Of a DNA stretch of 64,000 bases, positions 28,011 through 39,560 are shown piece after piece (within the stretch, counting starts at the first letter, position 1; each line of letters begins with the position of its first letter). Both the position numbers and the translations under genes were made by a program. Source of the stretch: Psococerastis gibbosa (lineage: Eukaryota; Arthropoda; Insecta; Psocodea; Psocidae); assembly GCA_963971405.1 (NCBI GenBank), contig OZ020487.1, forward strand, positions 30,179,371-30,243,370. The letters run 5' to 3'. Below the pieces are notes generated by a model. The model did no database searches, had not been told where the DNA came from, and worked only from the letters and a program-made list of their open reading frames with translations.

Positions 28011-28603
28011 CTGACATCATTTGCCTATAGGATCCTTAAGAAGACTGGGTCTGTAAGGCATTTACTATAGATGTAAGCTTTACTTATTGGCAGCTCGACA
28101 AATTTAATTAATAGAAGATGCCTTCCACCCTCAGTCTTCTAAACGATCCTTTGAAGCAAAAGACCTGACATCTGGTCTTTCACTGTAGCCTAGGTATGCT
28201 GTTTATGATCAATCTGCGTATCCAACAAGAGCAAGAAATATATTACTGCATAATTAATTTTTTTTTTTACAAATTTAATTCAATGTTCAAGCTAATGTCG
28301 ATGAAATGTACAGTACTAGGTATCAAGTATTGATAAAAAACGAATCAATGCCACTCGGAATCGATAGCCAGGGAATCGATTCCAAATACTCACTAATCGA
28401 CTGGAATTACTTGAATAGTATAGGATGTTCTACAGTGTTGTGGACTAATGCCCTTCACACTGTACGGAGAGTATGCTTCACGACATTTATTTGTTGCCAC
28501 CGTACATCTTCGATCAAATTTCACACAACTGCATAACTACAAATTTGCAGAACTTGGCGTGTTAATAGCCATTTAAAGTCTTCCCGTCTGCAGGCTGATA
28601 AGA
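28011..28603. other. Spacer, nothing recognised
   Basis: The ORF 28306-28536 has no domain or splice context. Confidence 0.35.
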
Positions 28604-29440
28604 TAAAGAACCGGTTCGAGTTTACTCGAACATGCTTTCCAATTTATCAAGTAGTAGCAAGAGAAAATCAGTAATTTCATGGTAAATAATTTTCTTATAG
28701 TTAAATTTCCGATATTTCGGGGGGGGGGGGGGTGGTCCACCTGACGTCAATAGAGGTGAGGTAAATTCTAGATAGGTCAGACCAACAAATTACCACACAG
28801 CAATAATGGCAGGGCACGCAATGCATTTGACCGTGAATTTTCTATCATTTTTTCAAAAACATTTTTTTTTGCACAAAACCAAATAGTTTTTTGGGAAAGC
28901 AATCTGTCCGGTTTCGTTACTCAATTTAACACCTAAAACATGCCTGAAGTAGAAATCATCGATAGAAAGGTTTCACAGAAAAATTATTTTTTAATCATTT
29001 TTCATGAAAATTATTATTTTTATATTTTTATATTTTTACCCCCAGAAGCAAACTATCAAGGGCCAAGCATTTTGTCAACAATAATAACGACTACAATATA
29101 TGTGAATTTAAAAGAAATCTTTGGAGCCGTTTTGGATAAATAATTTTTTAGACGTTTTTTGAAAATATAGCCCCCCCAAATTGAGATAGCCCATAATAAA
29201 AAAATGGTCCCGAGGTATGATTTTTGTGAACCTACATGCCGAATTTCATCAAAATCGACTGAGTACTTTGCCCGGAAATCGAGAAACAGACAGACAGAGC
29301 GACAGACAGACATTTCGTAAAAACCACTTTTTTGGGTTCCTGGGACCTCAAAACGTGTAAATCCGTTGAAATCTCGGAATTGAAAATTTCGACCATCACA
29401 AAGCTTTCCTTATACTACGTATAAATTGGAAAGCAATAAA
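28604..29440 (-). mobile_element. Rep-A element, full copy 3
   Basis: From AAAGAACCGGTTCGAGTTTA to AAATTGGAAAGCAATAA with poly-G near 28719-28732, CCACCTGACGTCAAT and a GACA microsatellite. Terminal bases agree with the other complete copies. Confidence 0.88.
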
Positions 29441-31540
29441 TATCCCACTACATGTGAGAGACGCCATGCTTCCTTCACTCCGTTGGTTCTTTCAATTGAT
29501 GACTTGATGGCTCCTCAAACTAACATTTTCGTCAAACACTTGACTGAAAGGCTTAGTGTGAAATGGGAGGTGTAGAGTAATTGGTTGGCTTAGAGCTGTA
29601 ATTATTATAGCTTGCCTTAGAGCTGCAAGTATGTGCATATGGGGTATCCACTATAGGTTTATGAATATGGGATTCGGGGTTGGTACAGGATTGCTTTTAG
29701 TCTACGTCTTTGTAGGCTGGCTTTGTTGTCGTTTTGCTGTTTTTCTGGTACTTTTGACTTCTTGTAACCACTAATTTTTATGCTTAACTTTAAAGTACGA
29801 ATGAAGCCTACTTAACTGGTTAGAAGAATGCGTCCAACTTCAGTTGGGAAAGATAATTTCACCTATAATGAAAAATTCCTCCTAACTCAGGCTGATTCGA
29901 TGCATTAAAATGTAGATAGTCTGAATTCAATGACTTTAACCATCCGAGGGTGATGTTGGGCCGGTTCAGTTTTTGATTGGGTGATTATTTACAAATTAAA
30001 AAATGAACCAATGTCTGTTTATGTTTGGCTGTGTTTGATTTGTGTCTGGGTGTAATTATAATAATTATTAAAAATAGGCAGCTATAAACAGATCAATGGA
30101 TTAACATCTTGACTCTACTATCGATATCATGACGTGGTCAGTTTGATCATTTTTGGGGAGACGAAACCCAGATAATTTTCTCTTGTAGTAAGCTTATGCA
30201 TATAAGTTTCATCTTAAACGGAGTGTAAGATAAGGAGTTCCCTATGAATTAGAATAAGAAACCTCCGGGCGGGAAGTTATGAAAGTTATGGAAAACTATA
30301 GGCTATACTTATCAAAAATTTAAAGGTTTAAGCTTTTTGTGACTTTCTTTACAAGTTAAAAATACAGGTAACCCCAAAATTCATTCAAAATCTTAAATGC
30401 TGTTAAAAAGTTCAAGTAATAATGTATGTCTGAGTCAATTTTGTTTTTATTAATTTTTAAAGAGGACACTTAGGGTATTTTCTTTGAAAAGAATAACATT
30501 GCCAAGCTGTGAACCATGGGACTGCTAACGTAGGAGCAACCGGGAGTTGAAATTTTAAACTTTAGAGATTGCTTTAAAGAAAAACATCCTTTGGTGACAA
30601 ATCCTGACTGCCTTGGGGCCAATTTAAGTAATTTTGCCCGAAATTTGCTGAAGACGTACTGGCCTTCGAGGTATCTGAGGTAAAACTTTGTGACCCAAAT
30701 CTGTTCAAACCATTAATGGCTGGGTAAATATATAAATTATTTTGGAACATATCAATGTATCGCTCTGAATTTACATTTTCACACTTGCAATTTTATTGCT
30801 TCAGAAAACGCCGAATAAGTGCTTCAAATCGATTTATGTAATAGTACAATAGTAAAGCAGTAGTGGAAGTAGACAGTTTTTGGAGAAAGCTTGTATTTTC
30901 TATGAATTTTTCATCTTTTATATGTTTGCAATTGTGGGATGAAAAATTAATTAGTTTCGTCAAAAATACACAGCCATTTCTTATTTAGGCCTACGAAACA
31001 TTTTGAAATCTATCACTTGAAATGATACCGGACCAAAACTTTTCAATAGAAAATTATTGCGAAGTGTCAGATTTTCTACGTATCTTGAAATAGAACGCCA
31101 TTTTGCAGCTGCTGTCACCCCCATTTCACCAGAACCGGATGCGGTTTGAAATTTTACCTCCGCAGTTCCCCTTTACAGATGTACGTTTTTATCTTTTTCC
31201 ACTGTTGGTATTTGCATACCTCCAATTAGCCGTCGGATTGCATTTCTATAGGCTACTGTATCGGTTTTGACTTATTTCAGTTACTAGATAGGTACTAAAA
31301 TAAGTAAAATAATATTCTAATTATTGAGCTATCTTATCAATTGCCTAGAAATGTTTTAAATACACTGATTCACTTAAATAACACTGAACTACAATTCAAC
31401 TCAATCGGTACAAATTTTAATTTCATATCATCGTTTTAGGTTTCCCTTTGTTTACTATTCTCCACATAAGAACGGATGCAAAATAAGGACCCAGTTATGA
31501 TCTGGTCCTTTGAAATTAAATGCTTGCCATAAAGAATTGG
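29441..31540. other. Long spacer between the convergent cuticle-type genes
   Basis: About 2.1 kb of AT-rich DNA. I found no repeat of the families seen elsewhere and no supported exon. It is the longest stretch in the window that seems free of recognisable insertions. Confidence 0.4.
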
Positions 31541-31542
31541 CT

Positions 31543-31548
31543 TTTATT
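31543..31548 (-). terminator. Candidate polyadenylation signal of cuticle-type gene 2
   Basis: AATAAA on the minus strand, about 320 nt past the stop codon at 31865. An ATTAAA at 31630-31625 is an alternative. Confidence 0.5.
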
Positions 31549-31864
31549 AGAAACAAAATGGAAAAAATACCTAACCTGACGGTATACGATAAGATAAAAA
31601 CAACGATTAAATGTGGAAAAACAATTTAATATTTGTTCTTAATATCTAAAAACTAAAGACTAGTGTACAGTGACATTTGAACGGTACAATAAGCCACGAC
31701 AAGGTACCCGTTCGACAACAAAGATGAGGATGAAGGAGGAATGATGAGAGTGACATGAAGCAATACAGTCTATGTCGCTGCCTTGGCATTGCGACGAATG
31801 GCAGGTACTCCTATTTACAGATTATTATCAATAAATCACAGCTAACGTAGACAGACCCAGCTGC

Positions 31865-33160
31865 TTACCAGTACTTGTTATAAGACCCAGCATTGCTAAG
31901 AAGACCAGCGGAGCCCAGGGAGATTGGTTGGGAAGCCGCACCAATGATGGGAGATCCATAAGAACCATGACCCGAGGAAAGGATACCAGAGTGCCCACCG
32001 AGGATGGCGGGGCTGGAAGCAAGGAGACCAGCAGAGTGCCCGCCGAGGATGGCGGAGCTGGAAGCAAGGAGACCAGCAGAGTGCCCACCGAGGATGGCGG
32101 GGCTGGAAGCAAGGAGACCAGAAGAGTGCCCACCGAGGATGGCAGAGCTGGAAGCAAGGAGACCAGAGTGTCCACCAATGATGGCGGGACTGGATGAAAG
32201 AATGCCTGCATTACCAGCAAGAAGTGCGTTAGATCCCAGAAGGGCGGGTTGAGCTGCAAGGAGAGACGATTGGCCAAGGAGACCGCTAGAAAGGATCCCA
32301 GATTGAGCAGAAAGAATGCCTCCAGAAATACCGGCGTTAATTACCTGGGGTGGAGCATGAAGAACGGGACCTGGAGTCCTTACTACGTAGGGTTGAGCTA
32401 CGGGAACAGCGACGGGACGAGGCACTGGCACTGGGACGGGATGGGGGACTGGAACTTGGACGTTGTGTTCGACTGGAACCGGGATTCTTACCGGGACCGG
32501 GACTGGATAGGGCTGATCAACTTTTACGGGGTATGGCCGGTCAACCGGGACAGCGACTGGGTGAGGTACGTTAACGGGATAAGGTTTGGGTACGGGAACA
32601 GCGACTGGGTGGGGTACGGGGACCGGGATGTCTTTATGAACCGGGACATTGTATGGTTGGGGAACAGAAACTGCGTATTTGCGGTTGATGTGCGTGTGAC
32701 GGTGTTCAGCAATTTGAACAGGCGCGGAGGCGACAGCTGCAGATCCGATGGTGCCGACACTACCAGCAATGCCAGCAGTGGCAATACCAGATGAGAGCAA
32801 ACCAGAGGAGAGTCCACTGGTAGCCAGACCCGACGAAATAATTCCTGACGATAGGCCACTGGTGGCAAGGCCTGCAGTTCCGATTCCCAGTCCAGACCCC
32901 AGAAGACTCTGCGTTCCCAATGCTAGGCTGGAAGCTCCAAGACCGTAGGCGGGAAGACCATAGCTTCCAGCACCCAAGCTGCTGATTCCATGTCCATTGC
33001 CAGCAAGACCATAGCTTCCAACTCCCAAGCCGCCGAGTCCTAGCCCGTTGCCAGCTAGTCCGATGTTTTCGCCGACCCACCGCTTGTCTTTCTTCTTGTC
33101 GGGCTTCTCATCCTTGGCAATCGTGGAGATTACCAGGAGAGCAAAGATGACAACTTGTAC
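31865..33160 (-). CDS. Cuticle-type gene 2, exon 2
   Basis: The acceptor is TTTCAAG|GTACAAG, in phase 0 with exon 1. The stop TAA is at 31867-31865. It encodes 431 residues. The plus-strand ORFs at 31928-32794 are antisense shadows produced by the repeats and high GC. Confidence 0.88.
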   Translation of the reverse strand, partial: VQVVIFALLVISTIAKDEKPDKKKDKRWVGENIGLAGNGLGLGGLGVGSYGLAGNGHGISSLGAGSYGLPAYGLGASSLALGTQSLLGSGLGIGTAGLATSGLSSGIISSGLATSGLSSGLLSSGIATAGIAGSVGTIGSAAVASAPVQIAEHRHTHINRKYAVSVPQPYNVPVHKDIPVPVPHPVAVPVPKPYPVNVPHPVAVPVDRPYPVKVDQPYPVPVPVRIPVPVEHNVQVPVPHPVPVPVPRPVAVPVAQPYVVRTPGPVLHAPPQVINAGISGGILSAQSGILSSGLLGQSSLLAAQPALLGSNALLAGNAGILSSSPAIIGGHSGLLASSSAILGGHSSGLLASSPAILGGHSAGLLASSSAILGGHSAGLLASSPAILGGHSGILSSGHGSYGSPIIGAASQPISLGSAGLLSNAGSYNKYW

Positions 33161-34552
33161 CTTGAAATATGAAAAGAAATATTTAATTATTGTTCTTAAA
33201 CTTCGTACAGCCGAATGTTTTTCAATGGGTACACAATATTTCTTTCTATTTCTTCATAAGTTTGAACTTAGTAAACTTGGTTCTTTTGTTTGCTATTTGA
33301 GATGTTTATTATACTATCAATACCGATACTATTCTTAACGAAAAAAATGTCATGTATATTGTAGCCTATATTAATTTTTGCGCCAGGAACTCATGAAAGA
33401 GTCCCCGGTACACCCAACCAACGTTTCACAATCTGATTAGTGGCTTCAAAATGCACAGAGGACAAGAAAATAACCGTGGTAATTTTTATTTATTGTATAT
33501 AGAAGGAAAGCGGAAGCAGTTATGGTAAGAATACGTCATAATTCAAGAAGAAATCTCTGAACTATGGCTACTGAAAACCTAGAGTAGAATATCAAATATA
33601 TCTTGATGGACACTATACCGACTGGCTATATAATCCGGATCACCCACCATCAAAACAACTTTTTAAACTTTCCCAAATAGCTTTACAAGACAGGTGCGGT
33701 GTCCCCCCTGCCAACCCAGACCTGATGGGTAACTCGAACCGTGTTGCGAATTGGAATGCGGATAAGACTGAATTTTATGTTATCATAGGATTTACCATCT
33801 TCGTTTCAGTGAGAGAGCGGTTGTTTCTTTTTTAAGAGAGAGTCGGCGATATATAATTTATAAAAGACTTCCGCAATTCCATAATATATCCAGAAATTTT
33901 TCTGATTTGCTTTCTTTAGATACCTCTTAGCAGTAAGAAAAAAATAGTATTGCAAGAGAAGTAGCCTAGCCTATGCAGCATATCCAGTGAATATTGTATT
34001 ACCGGATGTACGCTAACAATATTTTAGAATGGGAGAAAGCTGCAAAAAAAATGTCAGGAGGTATTCCTGCAGTATACTTTTAGGGCTGCCGATTTCTTCC
34101 TTTGCCATTGCGTTAGTAGCTGACACCTCTCTCGTAAGAAAATTCTTTGGCCTACGTTCGATTTATAAGCTTTTTTTCTAAAAATTGCTGCTGTTCACAA
34201 ATGGTTCAGTCCAGCGAGAACATCCAAGTTATTATGGAGGAAGTGCCGCGGTTTAACTAATGGACATCTTTCGTATGGAAATTCATATGAAAATGACATC
34301 GAACTCCTATGTTTTGATTGGTTGGGCCCTTGATTTGAATGATCTGCTTGGTTGAGAGCAAGCATTTTTCTATTCGAAAGTTGTCCATTCAAAGTCAATT
34401 TTTGAGCTTTTCTTGCATACTTCACTAGACTGGAACGTCTTTGAGAAGGTGTCTCAAAGTTGTCGAAATTAAAACTACAGTCTAAAATAGTTGAAATGTT
34501 TGACTCCAAATTCATTGCAATTGTAAAATGTGAAACTTACCGTTCTACTCAT
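31865..34552 (-). CDS. Cuticle-type structural protein with 45-bp repeats, 435 aa, two exons
   Basis: Exons 34552-34541 (ATG AGT AGA ACG) and 33160-31865, joined in phase 0 across a GTAAGT...TTTCAAG intron of 1380 nt. The signal peptide is MSRT + VQVVIFALLVISTIA, followed by a Lys/Asp-rich stretch ending KKDKR. A Gly/Leu/Ser-rich region with GSYGL and SSGL units comes next. Then a VPVP core (about residues 160-260) opens with HTHINRKYAVSVPQPYNVPV and HKDIPVPVP, matching the gene at 24397. After it come 15-residue tandem repeats and the ending SYNKYW. This is an inferred secreted cuticle or matrix protein. Shared layout and core make the two genes paralogues. Confidence 0.88.
31985..32215 (-). 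repeat. 45-bp coding tandem repeats
   Basis: About four to five units encoding variants of SAGLLASSSAILGGH. The nucleotide units are nearly identical (e.g. CCACCGAGGATGGCGGGGCT repeated at 45-bp spacing), so the array is recently expanded and probably variable in length. Outer units are shorter and diverged. Confidence 0.85.
34541..34552 (-). CDS. Cuticle-type gene 2, exon 1 (four codons)
   Basis: ATGAGTAGAACG followed by GTAAGTTT, preceded by ACATCATC. Same size and phase as exon 1 of the gene at 24397. Confidence 0.83.
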
Positions 34553-34588
34553 GATGATGTGTTTAAGACAAGAGGATGTCACCAAATG

Positions 34589-34620
34589 TGACCTGACCGA
34601 GAGGGTTTGACCAATTTATA
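34589..34620 (-). promoter_or_regulatory. Core promoter of cuticle-type gene 2
   Basis: TATAAATT at 34620-34613 and an initiator-like TCACATT whose A is at 34589, 31 nt from the first T of the TATA box. The spacing is standard for a TATA promoter. The leader to the ATG would be about 37 nt. Confidence 0.72.
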
Positions 34621-35396
34621 TGAAGAGACCCTCTACATGGAACCCGAGCAGCGTCGGTCAACTGGTTAGGTCACTTTTTATTGTTGTACCATCCGGGGGT
34701 ATTGGCTGGCCATCCGATCTGCCCACCTTTATGCAACTCTATTGGGTGGGTGTGGTGGTCCTGAGTCATTAGTGTCTCGGGTGCCCCTCCGAAAATCACT
34801 CAGTTGTAAGGTAGGTACCAAACAACCAGGCTGAAAAACATTTGACTGTGTAAAAAAGGAAAGTCTAGGAAAAACAATAGGAAATGACTTGATAAGGATG
34901 GACCAAATTTTTTGACCTACTGTTCGTAAAAATGTTGTTTGTCATTTTTCTGAGAAGATCGAGATACTTTTTTGTTCCCTAGCTACCTTTGTAGAGCCGC
35001 ATTTGTACTGTCTAACTGTACCTGTAGGCTACTGTAGCTCATTTAAAATTCTACTGGAGATGTGGTTACTTAAGAAGCAATACGTTTTTTTACTAAGTAG
35101 ATTTTCAGTGAAATATCAATCATAAACAAAAAATAACAAAAACGTTTTTCTAAAACTCTAAGTTTTTGTTATTTTTTGTTTATTAAAATGAAATACCACG
35201 AAGTCACGAGTAATCTAATTATTTAAAATATCAATCAATTCGAGTCAAAGATATTTTTGTTGTTGAAAAGAGTAGAAGAATTAATCCTATACTTACAGCA
35301 CCAACACTTTTTAACCACAGGTTTTGAAGGCGTGCAAAACGCTAGGTTCGGTTAGTTCCATTACTTTAAAAACTGTGGCCAAACGATGTTAATGCT
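34621..35396. other. Spacer upstream of cuticle-type gene 2
   Basis: No gene recognised. A GC-richer block at about 34690-34800 (CATCCGGGGGTATTGGCTGG, GTGTCTCGGGTGCCCCTCC) may be an old repeat. Confidence 0.35.
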
Positions 35397-35625
35397 ATAC
35401 ATTTTAGTATTATATGGTATATATAACAGTGACATTAAATTAACTTTGGTTGAAGAGGTAACCTCCTCGTTATAACCGAAATTAGAGGATATGGAAAAAA
35501 CTGGGCTTGGCATTTACTGGGCTTGTCGGGGCTTGTGGTCCAGCGGTTAAGACGACGCCCCGGTTAGGCGTAGATCGTGGGTTCGAAGCCCGCCAAGCCC
35601 AGTTTTTTTCCATATCCTCTAATTT
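35397..35625 (+). mobile_element. Hairpin insertion carrying a tRNA-like sequence
   Basis: 229 bp flanked by an exact 13-bp duplication CGATGTTAATGCT (35384-35396, 35626-35638), the mark of target-primed insertion. Its right part is a tRNA-like cloverleaf followed by T7. A 34-nt inverted repeat (35477-35510 against 35593-35627, one gap) pairs the tRNA 3' end and terminator with an upstream inverted copy of the same bases. The right arm runs 2 nt into the duplication. Confidence 0.7.
35529..35601 (+). tRNA. tRNA-like sequence (probable pseudogene)
   Basis: Folds as a cloverleaf: acceptor GGGCTTG (35529-35535) with CAAGCCC (35594-35600); D stem of 3 bp; anticodon stem ACGCC/GGCGT (35555-35559, 35567-35571) with 7-nt loop CCGGTTA; T stem GTGGG/CCCGC with loop TTCGAAG; discriminator A. 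T7 at 35603-35609 would end Pol III transcription. The anticodon would read GGT (Thr), but position 33 is C instead of the near-universal T, so a tRNA-derived pseudogene or SINE head is more likely than a working tRNA. Confidence 0.5.
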
Positions 35626-35694
35626 CGATGTTAATGCTGGCTACATACAATGCATAATAGTGTAGAGGAGCATTTCTTCTACTTTATCTCATTT

Positions 35695-35895
35695 ATGGCT
35701 CTATGGTCGCAATCTTTCGAATGGTTTGCAGCAAAACTTTCCATCTTCTTCTCTGTCCTGGACCCATCTCTTTTGTTCCAAGTAGTCTCATATCTTGCTT
35801 GAGGTTTTTCGCGCATGTCTCCTTAGGTGGGCATTGGTGTTAAGGTGTTTCTCATGTCGCATCAGGTGCCCCATTTTTGATACTTCATGGGATAT
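35695..35895 (-). mobile_element. Possible degraded LINE reverse-transcriptase end
   Basis: Minus strand has MGHLMRHEKHL, like the MGHILRH motif of the LINE at 44300-44775, and in another frame WNKRDGSRTEKKMES. There are stops and shifts. Weak support. Confidence 0.3.
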
Positions 35896-37845
35896 TTGTC
35901 TTTGTACAAAAAACGTCTAGTGGGGTGTCCGATTTTCTCTTACAATGTTCCCGTTCATGCAATGAGATTCAACGCAAAGTCTAATATTGAAGAAGTTTTT
36001 GACTACGTATGTATCAAAATGTAGAGAGACATTTCTTTTCCAGTTTCTACTCTCATGTATGATGTCCTATTTAATAAGCAATCGGCTTTGTTCAAAGAAT
36101 ATCTCATATTATACTTATACTTGAAATACGTACAACATTATAGACAAACATTTTTATGTACCGTACGTCTCTGGTTAAAGTGCTGATTAAGGAATTATGC
36201 CAGTTAATTGCGCATTCCGGTTCCCGGGCCCTGAAATTAATGATTTAATACATTAGAAGATACGTTTAATACATTAGAAATATTTTGGTTGAGGTTCACG
36301 ATCGGAATAGTACCCACATCCGAAACGTTGCCCCCTTCCCCTGACTCCGCTCTAATTGTTCGAGAACTGAGAGGCGCCTGCTTCTAATGACCACTAACAC
36401 GGCATGAAATGTAAGTTCAACTAACCCGTTGTTTAAAAACAAATTTGGAAACTGTTCTTAGAGGAGATGGATCCCCTTAGCCCGAGAACCTTCTTTTCTC
36501 AGTGCAAGATGCCAGACAGTATGTAGGGGCTTCCGTATTATTGTAATATAAAAACTGGCACCACGTTGTGTAATTCCTTTATAAATAAAGGCCTACTTTT
36601 CCGATTGTTATCCAATACAATTCCATCCAGATCATCTTCATTGCATTTCGCACCTAAAAAATGGCGCCGAATATGGCAACTAACATCTCGAGTAGGTTTC
36701 CAGTTTATATTCCTTATATCATTCATTTGTCACACCAATTTGAAATATGTCGGAGAATTTCGTAACTAATGTTGTTTACGTCAAATTTCGACGGATAATC
36801 CCATTTCACGTTCCATGATCCAGTTCATTTCCCTATATGGATTTTACCATTTTGGAATTTGTCCAAGCAGTTAGGGAAAAGTGTGTATCAACAGGTATCT
36901 GTATATATCTTACTGTATATAATTCGGACTTCATTAACACCTATAGTGCAATACTATCCTAAATGCAGTAATTTCAATTTGGTTTCGTATTGCAGCATTT
37001 ACATTTAAAAAAAAAATGGTTGCTGCATCTAACCACATGATTGGTCTGCACAAACGAATTGCCGGAATTTAAGCTAACACTATTAGGCTAAATCAAATCT
37101 AATATTTAGCCGCTTTAACAGAAATTATCATATAAGTTTGGTGGAATCATGAGAACACTCTTCTATAGTCACCCTATGATCAAACTATGCGACAGCGTAA
37201 TTTCTGTTTCAAATTTTTTTTGGACAGAAATTAGCTACTGTCAATCGTGTTTAATTTTCGCTGCTGGTGAGTTGCTTCCTATATAAAAATTAATATGTTA
37301 ATTTTATAATTCGGTTTTATAGCTGGAAATAAAGTGAAAAAGAATCAAATAGGCCCATTGGATTAGAGGTAATTTTTTTTTTAATTTCTGAAGGAAAAAA
37401 AAATTAGTGTTGTATTGCACTATGATATATAAATGTAAGACAATCGAAGGGGAAAGGGGGAAAGTAAAAAATCACCCGAAAAATCGATCTAAGAGCTTTC
37501 AAAAATGTCACTTTAAGTTTAAGAAATGTTCCTCATGTTTTTATACATTATATGTGCCTGCATCCAACTTCGTTTGTAAAAAAATAAATGGACAATGAAT
37601 GTTTCGGAAAGAAAGAGTTCAAAAACTCAAGGGCCACATATCGGAAGTCAGAATTTAGAGTATTTGTTCTATTGGATGATAACTACATTTTGATAGCTAC
37701 AATATTTTATATATTTATTTATCCATGGTAGACTGTTTAATACATAGCACTACACGGAATATTTTAGTATTGCGGCTGTAATTATTCCGTTGAACTGATA
37801 GAGAGGATAGAGACTATCCAAATTATCAAATTCATGAAGCAAATG
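35896..37845. other. Spacer, nothing recognised
   Basis: About 1.9 kb of AT-rich DNA with short ORFs lacking any motif (36538-36769, 37407-37598). Confidence 0.35.
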
Positions 37846-38218
37846 GTCATACCAAGATGAATCCACCAGAGCAGATCCTGTTCAAAACTGCAGCAAACTT
37901 GATAGTGTGCACAGCGTTGGCAGGGGAACATGGTGGGACATGATAAAGCGCTGAGACTACCAGTGGGCCTTGGCGCCTACTATGCTGTTTTGAATTAACT
38001 TATTCATCGGATTAAAAATAATCGCCATAGTTTGCCCGCAGTGGGTCCAAGTGTGTGTTGAGTCCTAGTCACCTCCGAGTTAATCGAGGGATGTTTACTA
38101 TATGTTCCCCAAGTAGTTCGGAATCCACTGTAATCACTAATCAGGAGGTCCACCCTGTCCATCAACTCCTCTTCTCCCTGAGGTGGAGTCTGCTCCTAGT
38201 GGGCCTCAAGTAAGTTAA
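37846..38218 (+). mobile_element. 5S-headed SINE, long-tail variant, interrupted
   Basis: Diverged head (GTCATACCAAGATGAATCCA) and body up to GGTGGGACATG (37944). About 115 bp of other sequence follows, then the body resumes at TCCTAGTCACCTCCGAG (38061). The end has CAACTCCTCTTCTCCCTGAG and GGGCCTCAAG, the long tail also seen at 8774. Confidence 0.68.
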
Positions 38219-39100
38219 ATAATACGGTTTATTAAACAGCTCTACTACTCTACTTGGCTAGACCAAATCCTTATTGCTTTCGTTTAAAATAAAATACTTG
38301 AACTAACAGATTTTGGTGTGATTCAGGAGTGGCCAATATTTACCGTCAACTTCCCCATTACCCGTGCAGTGGCAGAAGTTTTGACTTTTATTGAAAAATC
38401 CTAAAATTACGACCAGCTATACTGTAGGTATACATACACGAGCAATTGAGCAATAATAATAATAATAATGGCAGACTGTACTACAAAGCCAGCGCTCAAT
38501 GGGCCGTTGTCAACTGTCGGTAAATTGCATTATTCTGTTATGTTGCAGGCCGATCGTGTAGGTATAATGGAGCGGTGCAAATGCAATATCATTGCAGCTC
38601 TAGATATTATTAATGACGCCGCCATGTGTTGCAATGCTAGTCCCTCATTTGTATTGACTACAGAATAATACTATATTATTTGTTTGACATTTCTGGTATT
38701 GAAATCCGAAGAGTAATAATGAAGTAGATTGAATTATTCCTCCTATTTTATTGTATTGCAATCAATAATACAATTATTTAAACTAGGCCATCAACAAGTA
38801 TTACTACATTCTGTCTGGTGAAGAATTTAAAAAAAAAATGAAACAGTGGGTTCATTTCATTACAAGCGTTCGTGAAATAATGTGATTCGTTGCTTTCATT
38901 TCCTGATTTGATAATTGAAAAGAAGAATCCAGGCTAATAGTAAGTAAGTAAGTAAAAATGTATTCCTCCAAAAAATTACAGAATGAAGATTAATTTATAT
39001 ACACGTACAATTTTCAAGGCAACGAGAATACAGCATATGTATGACTATGACTGGTTGATAGGCCATCCACCCTGTGCAATGAGTAACTCGTGTCTGCACT
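38219..39100. other. Spacer with (AAT)n microsatellite
   Basis: An (AAT)6 run at 38452-38469. No supported gene. Confidence 0.35.
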
Positions 39101-39560
39101 GATGGATGGCGTAATAAGGTGAACTTTCAAACGTTTCGTCAACAACTGTGGTTGACAACTTCAGTGGAACTACGTAGACTTCAAAGATTGTATCTTGGAG
39201 ACTTAATTCTGTTCCCACTATCGCTTGAAAAGTCTCTGTAATGATTACTGAAATTAATTAACTTTATAAGGAATAAGGAATTCTTTGCCGATACTATCCA
39301 AGTATTGGTGGCATTCGTTATTACTACTACTAAGCTACTTTCGTATCTGAGGAAGCAGTAGAATCCGGGATGATAAGCTGTGGTCGTTCTGAAAGCGTAC
39401 TTCCAAATGTTTCGTCAACATCTGCTGTCAACATCTTCAGTGGAACTGCGTAGACTTCCAAGAATGTATCTCGGAGGCTCAGCAGCAACTCCAGTTGGTT
39501 TCAGAACAACCACGGCCTATCATCCCATTCTACTGCTTCGCCACGTACCTCTGGCCGTGA
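39101..39560 (-). repeat. Two copies of a repeat with hammerhead-like motif
   Basis: Two related segments (about 39110-39240 and 39350-39560) share ACGTTTCGTCAACA, TTGACA.CTTCAGTGGAAC and GTAGACTTC.AAGA.TGTAT. A third copy lies inverted at 60690-60920. On the minus strand each has CTGAAG...GTTGACGAAAC, a hammerhead-like core. Confidence 0.6.

Noticed and set aside
31928-32794. Several long plus-strand ORFs opposite the second cuticle-type gene
   Set aside because: They are antisense shadows caused by the 45-bp repeats and VPV codons; the minus-strand frame has the signal peptide, splice sites and conserved core.
34195-34515. 106-residue ORF within intron 1 of the second cuticle-type gene
   Set aside because: It lies wholly inside an intron with strong splice sites, has no domain, and its start is not tied to any promoter signal.
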